DNA from: Flavobacterium limnophilum
Lineage (GTDB): Bacteria; Bacteroidota; Bacteroidia; Flavobacteriales; Flavobacteriaceae
Assembly (NCBI RefSeq): GCF_027111315.2
Contig: NZ_CP114289.2
Span: forward strand, 2,604,001 to 2,668,000
Direction: 5' to 3'
DNA: 64,000 nt
In this document: positions 61,697-64,000 of the stretch, in pieces
How the letters are laid out: every line of letters begins with the position of its first letter
Numbering within the stretch: position 1 is the first letter of the stretch
Notes under the pieces: model-generated
What the model saw: only the letters and a program-made list of their open reading frames with translations
Database searches by the model: none
Told to the model about the DNA's origin: nothing
Made by a program: the position numbers and the translations under genes

Positions 61697-63043
61697 CTAC
61701 TCCTCTTCTTTCTTGATAACCTTTCTGGCAACTTCAATTTTAAATTTCTTGCCTTTCATTTTTTCGTCCTTGATGTTGTGAAGCAAGTCTTTTACTTTAT
61801 TGAATTTTACGGCAGCAAAGGAAATAAAATCCTTCACTTCGATTAGTCCCAAATCGCCTTTCTCCAGTTTTCCTTTTTGGGAAAAGAAACCAACGACATC
61901 AATTTTGTTCAATTTATTTTTCTTTCCGCCGCTAATGTAGATGGTTTGGAATTCTGGTGGTTTTGGCAAAGTAGTTGAGTTTTCCACTTTCAGGACTTCC
62001 ATACCATAATCGACATAATCTAGTTTTTTCTCGCTTTCGTTTACGATAAGATAAGCCGTTCCCGAAGCCTGCATACGAGCCGTTCTACCGTTTCGATGCG
62101 TGAATTCGTCTTCTTTCAAAGGCAAATGGTAATGAATAACGTGTTTCATTTCTGGAATATCCAATCCACGAGCGGCCAAATCGGTCGTGATTAAGTAGCT
62201 TACGCTTCCGTTTCTGAACTGGATTAAGGCGCGTTCTCTTTCATCCTGATCCATTCCGCCGTGATAATAGGTGGCGTAAATTCCTTTTTCGTTTAAAGTA
62301 TCGCTAATGCGTTCCGCAGCGTCTCTGTGATTGCAAAACACGATAGCCGATTGCGATTTCAACGAACAAATCAGGTTGAACAAACTTCCCATTTTGTCTT
62401 TTTCTTTCGAAATCACCATTTTTGTGGCCAAATTGCTTTCCTCTTCTTCATTTGGAATAAAGTCCAAAATCGTGGGATTGACCACTCTAGTATACTTTGG
62501 AATTTCGATATCGGAAGTGGCCGAAACCAAAACACGTTTGTTCAGCTTGGAAAGTTTTCCAATGATGAAGGACATTTGCTCGTGAAAACCCAACTGCAGG
62601 GATTTGTCGAATTCGTCCAGAATCAAGGTTTCAATTTTGTCCAAACGAAATGTACCTCTATCGATATGATCGGCGATTCGTCCCGGAGTTCCAATTAAAA
62701 CCGCTGGCGGATTACTTAAATTCTTGATTTCGGTTTCGATGGAATGTCCGCCGTAGCAAACATTCACTTTGTAATCGGTTCCCATTTTTTTCCAAACTTG
62801 TTCGATTTGGAGACCTAATTCACGTGATGGAACCAGAATCAAACATTGAACGGAAAGTATTTCGGGTTTCAACATTTCGAAAATAGGCAACAAGAAAGCC
62901 AATGTTTTTCCGGAACCTGTTGGCGAAAGCAGTAAAACATTGTTGTCGCCCAGAATGGTTTCTTGGGCAGCAACCTGCATTTCGTTCAGGTTTTCGATAC
63001 CTAAATTGAGAAGGATATTGTTGGAATGGTGTTTTTTATTCAT
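61697..63043 (-). CDS. DEAD-box RNA helicase, DbpA-like
   Basis: The 448-residue protein has SPTGSGKTLAFLLPI (motif I), LVPSRELGLQIEQV (Ia), DEFD in LILDEFDKSLQLGF in place of DEAD, VSATSD (III), TTDLAARGLDIPEM and HRNGRTARM (VI). The C-terminal 75 residues (IDVVGFFSQKGKLEKGDLGLIE and FISFAAVKFNKVKDLL) match the DbpA RNA-binding domain, which targets 23S rRNA helix 92. It probably works in large-subunit assembly. Confidence 0.91.
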   Translation of the reverse strand: MNKKHHSNNILLNLGIENLNEMQVAAQETILGDNNVLLLSPTGSGKTLAFLLPIFEMLKPEILSVQCLILVPSRELGLQIEQVWKKMGTDYKVNVCYGGHSIETEIKNLSNPPAVLIGTPGRIADHIDRGTFRLDKIETLILDEFDKSLQLGFHEQMSFIIGKLSKLNKRVLVSATSDIEIPKYTRVVNPTILDFIPNEEEESNLATKMVISKEKDKMGSLFNLICSLKSQSAIVFCNHRDAAERISDTLNEKGIYATYYHGGMDQDERERALIQFRNGSVSYLITTDLAARGLDIPEMKHVIHYHLPLKEDEFTHRNGRTARMQASGTAYLIVNESEKKLDYVDYGMEVLKVENSTTLPKPPEFQTIYISGGKKNKLNKIDVVGFFSQKGKLEKGDLGLIEVKDFISFAAVKFNKVKDLLHNIKDEKMKGKKFKIEVARKVIKKEEE

Positions 63044-63128
63044 TTGGCAAAGGTAGGAAAAAAGTTGGCAGTCCTCAGTGGCAGTTTGCAGTCACGTGAT
63101 AAAAAAATTGACTGCAACTTATAACTGG

Positions 63129-63734
63129 TTACTTCAAACTAATATTCTCTTCTTCGAACAATAATTTTATGTTTTCGTATGATTTTTTCAAAACATCAGG
63201 CATTTCTTTCGGACTGAGCCAAACGGCTTTTTCTATTCCCTCATCAATTTGTCCAACGGGAACGCCATCAAAATCGGAATACATTTCAAACCATTGGGTA
63301 ATTTTTAGCTTATAAACACCATTTCGTTTAAAAACATGGTAGGTTTTTTGCAGTTTTTTGGTAATTCTCAATTTATTGACACCGGTTTCTTCTTCCACTT
63401 CGCGCATTGCGGTGTCTTCAATATCTTCCCCTTTTTCGGTTCCGCCTTTGGGTAAATCCCATTTTCCGCCCCTGAAAATAAATAAAACCTCTCCTTTTTT
63501 GTTGTAAACCAATCCACCTCCCGCTTTGGAAACAGGAATTTTGGATTTCAAAGTTTTCATGATTTCCTTTTCATCAGGATGATAAAGATAGGCTTTCTGA
63601 ATTTTATTTTGAAAAATTTTAACTATAAGTTGTTCTATATCTACACTTTCCAATAAAAATAACTGAAAATTCGTCTCTTTGGAGATTTCATTTGTCAAAA
63701 AAAGTGGTTTGTCGTTCACAAAAACTTTATACAT
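63129..63734 (-). CDS. NUDIX hydrolase
   Basis: The 201-residue protein has an N-terminal domain of about 65 residues and then a NUDIX domain with the box GGTEKGEDIEDTAMREVEEE followed by TG (matching GX5EX7REUXEEXGU), and KWDLPKGG. It hydrolyses nucleoside diphosphate derivatives; the substrate is not evident. It diverges from pyrE with only 7 nt between starts. Confidence 0.9.
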   Translation of the reverse strand: MYKVFVNDKPLFLTNEISKETNFQLFLLESVDIEQLIVKIFQNKIQKAYLYHPDEKEIMKTLKSKIPVSKAGGGLVYNKKGEVLFIFRGGKWDLPKGGTEKGEDIEDTAMREVEEETGVNKLRITKKLQKTYHVFKRNGVYKLKITQWFEMYSDFDGVPVGQIDEGIEKAVWLSPKEMPDVLKKSYENIKLLFEEENISLK

Positions 63735-63737
63735 TTG
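63708..63737 (+). promoter_or_regulatory. Promoter of pyrE
   Basis: TTTG (63708-63711), an 18-bp spacer and TACATTTG (63730-63737) form a complete Bacteroidota promoter. It overlaps the NUDIX start region and ends four nt before the pyrE ATG. Confidence 0.65.
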
Positions 63738-63741
63738 TACT

Positions 63742-64000
63742 ATGATATTTAATAAAGATACTGCCGAGAAAACTGCCGAATTGCTTTTGCAAATAAATGC
63801 AATTAAATTGAATCCAAGAAATCCTTTTACATGGGCTTCGGGATGGCAATCACCTATTTATTGTGATAACCGACTAATACTGTCGTTTCCGCTCATAAGA
63901 AATTATGTTCGGGATGAATTTTCCAAACACATCGAAAAACAATTTGGAAAGCCGGATGTTATTGCCGGCGTGGCCACTGGCGCCATCGGAATTGGGATTT
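63742..64000 (+). CDS. pyrE: Orotate phosphoribosyltransferase (3'-truncated by window edge)
   Basis: The frame runs from ATG 63742 to the right edge (86 complete codons): MIFNKDTAEKTAELLLQINA, then a segment NPFTWASGWQSPIYCDNR and VIAGVATGAIGIGI, which match the N-terminal half of PyrE (substrate-binding loop with the ASGxxSPIYxD motif). It makes orotidine 5'-phosphate in pyrimidine synthesis. The PRPP-binding half lies beyond the window. Confidence 0.9.
   Translation, partial: MIFNKDTAEKTAELLLQINAIKLNPRNPFTWASGWQSPIYCDNRLILSFPLIRNYVRDEFSKHIEKQFGKPDVIAGVATGAIGIGI

Noticed and set aside
61697..63043. Inactive helicase because of DEFD instead of DEAD
   Set aside because: All other motifs are intact and the key Asp and Glu are kept, so the change is likely harmless.

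Overview
The window reads as a chromosome segment from a Bacteroidota species, most probably Flavobacterium or a close relative. The evidence is low GC, many promoters with the Bacteroidota -7 box TAnnTTTG, flavobacterial protein variants (a long LepB with an N-terminal membrane extension, DUF5683, PorV-like and WbqC proteins, a TonB protein with the N-terminal NxxYGAYQLR motif), and the order parA-parB-DUF5683-dapB-lepB-wbqC. No rRNA operon, CRISPR array or prophage was seen.

Layout. 1-3507: end of a LolCDE/MacB-type ABC exporter (two permeases and an ATPase) and an outer-membrane beta-barrel. 3525-5941: FAD oxidoreductase, a RelE-type toxin-antitoxin pair and a small conserved protein. 6004-11486: recQ, then divergently kdsD-tatC-CMD protein-lptB-small membrane protein. 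11487-15736: GH25 lysozyme and pssA, a 435-bp repeat-bearing gap, a PorV-like protein and an Lnb-like protein. 15738-20860: a minus-strand polysaccharide cluster (phosphoglycosyl transferase, O-antigen polymerase/ligase, two GT4 enzymes). 21108-26686: chromosome partitioning, dapB, lepB, wbqC. 26716-33374: minus-strand block with a 58-aa membrane protein, an EEP hydrolase, two rhomboids, mutL, ribH and a TPR protein. 33519-40021: recF, a rhodanese-thioredoxin lipoprotein, DUF2461, GT4, murB, GT2 and an ECF sigma factor.

40030-43948 is the accessory region. It holds a self-inhibited Fic AMPylase with palindromic operator-like sites, a decayed copy of the sigma-factor 3' end, a probable minus-strand small RNA with its own promoter and terminator, an AT-rich 587-aa HEPN-motif protein, a possible group II intron 3' fragment, and tRNA-Pro(GGG). 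The HEPN gene and the small RNA are the best candidates here for something undescribed.

44152-64000: TonB and M48 protease genes; a tetR-tolC-emrA-emrB efflux operon with two TetR-like operators; an orphan membrane protein; yaaA; a ModF-like ABC protein with a degenerate first half; a radical SAM protein; rluD with a PASTA protein; ddl, a TMEM175-like channel, coaD, a PhnA-like protein; one intact IS256-family element with a 9-bp target duplication; a DbpA-like helicase; a NUDIX hydrolase; and the start of pyrE. Intergenic regions carry two REP-like palindrome types and several 'stutter' hairpins built from short repeated words.
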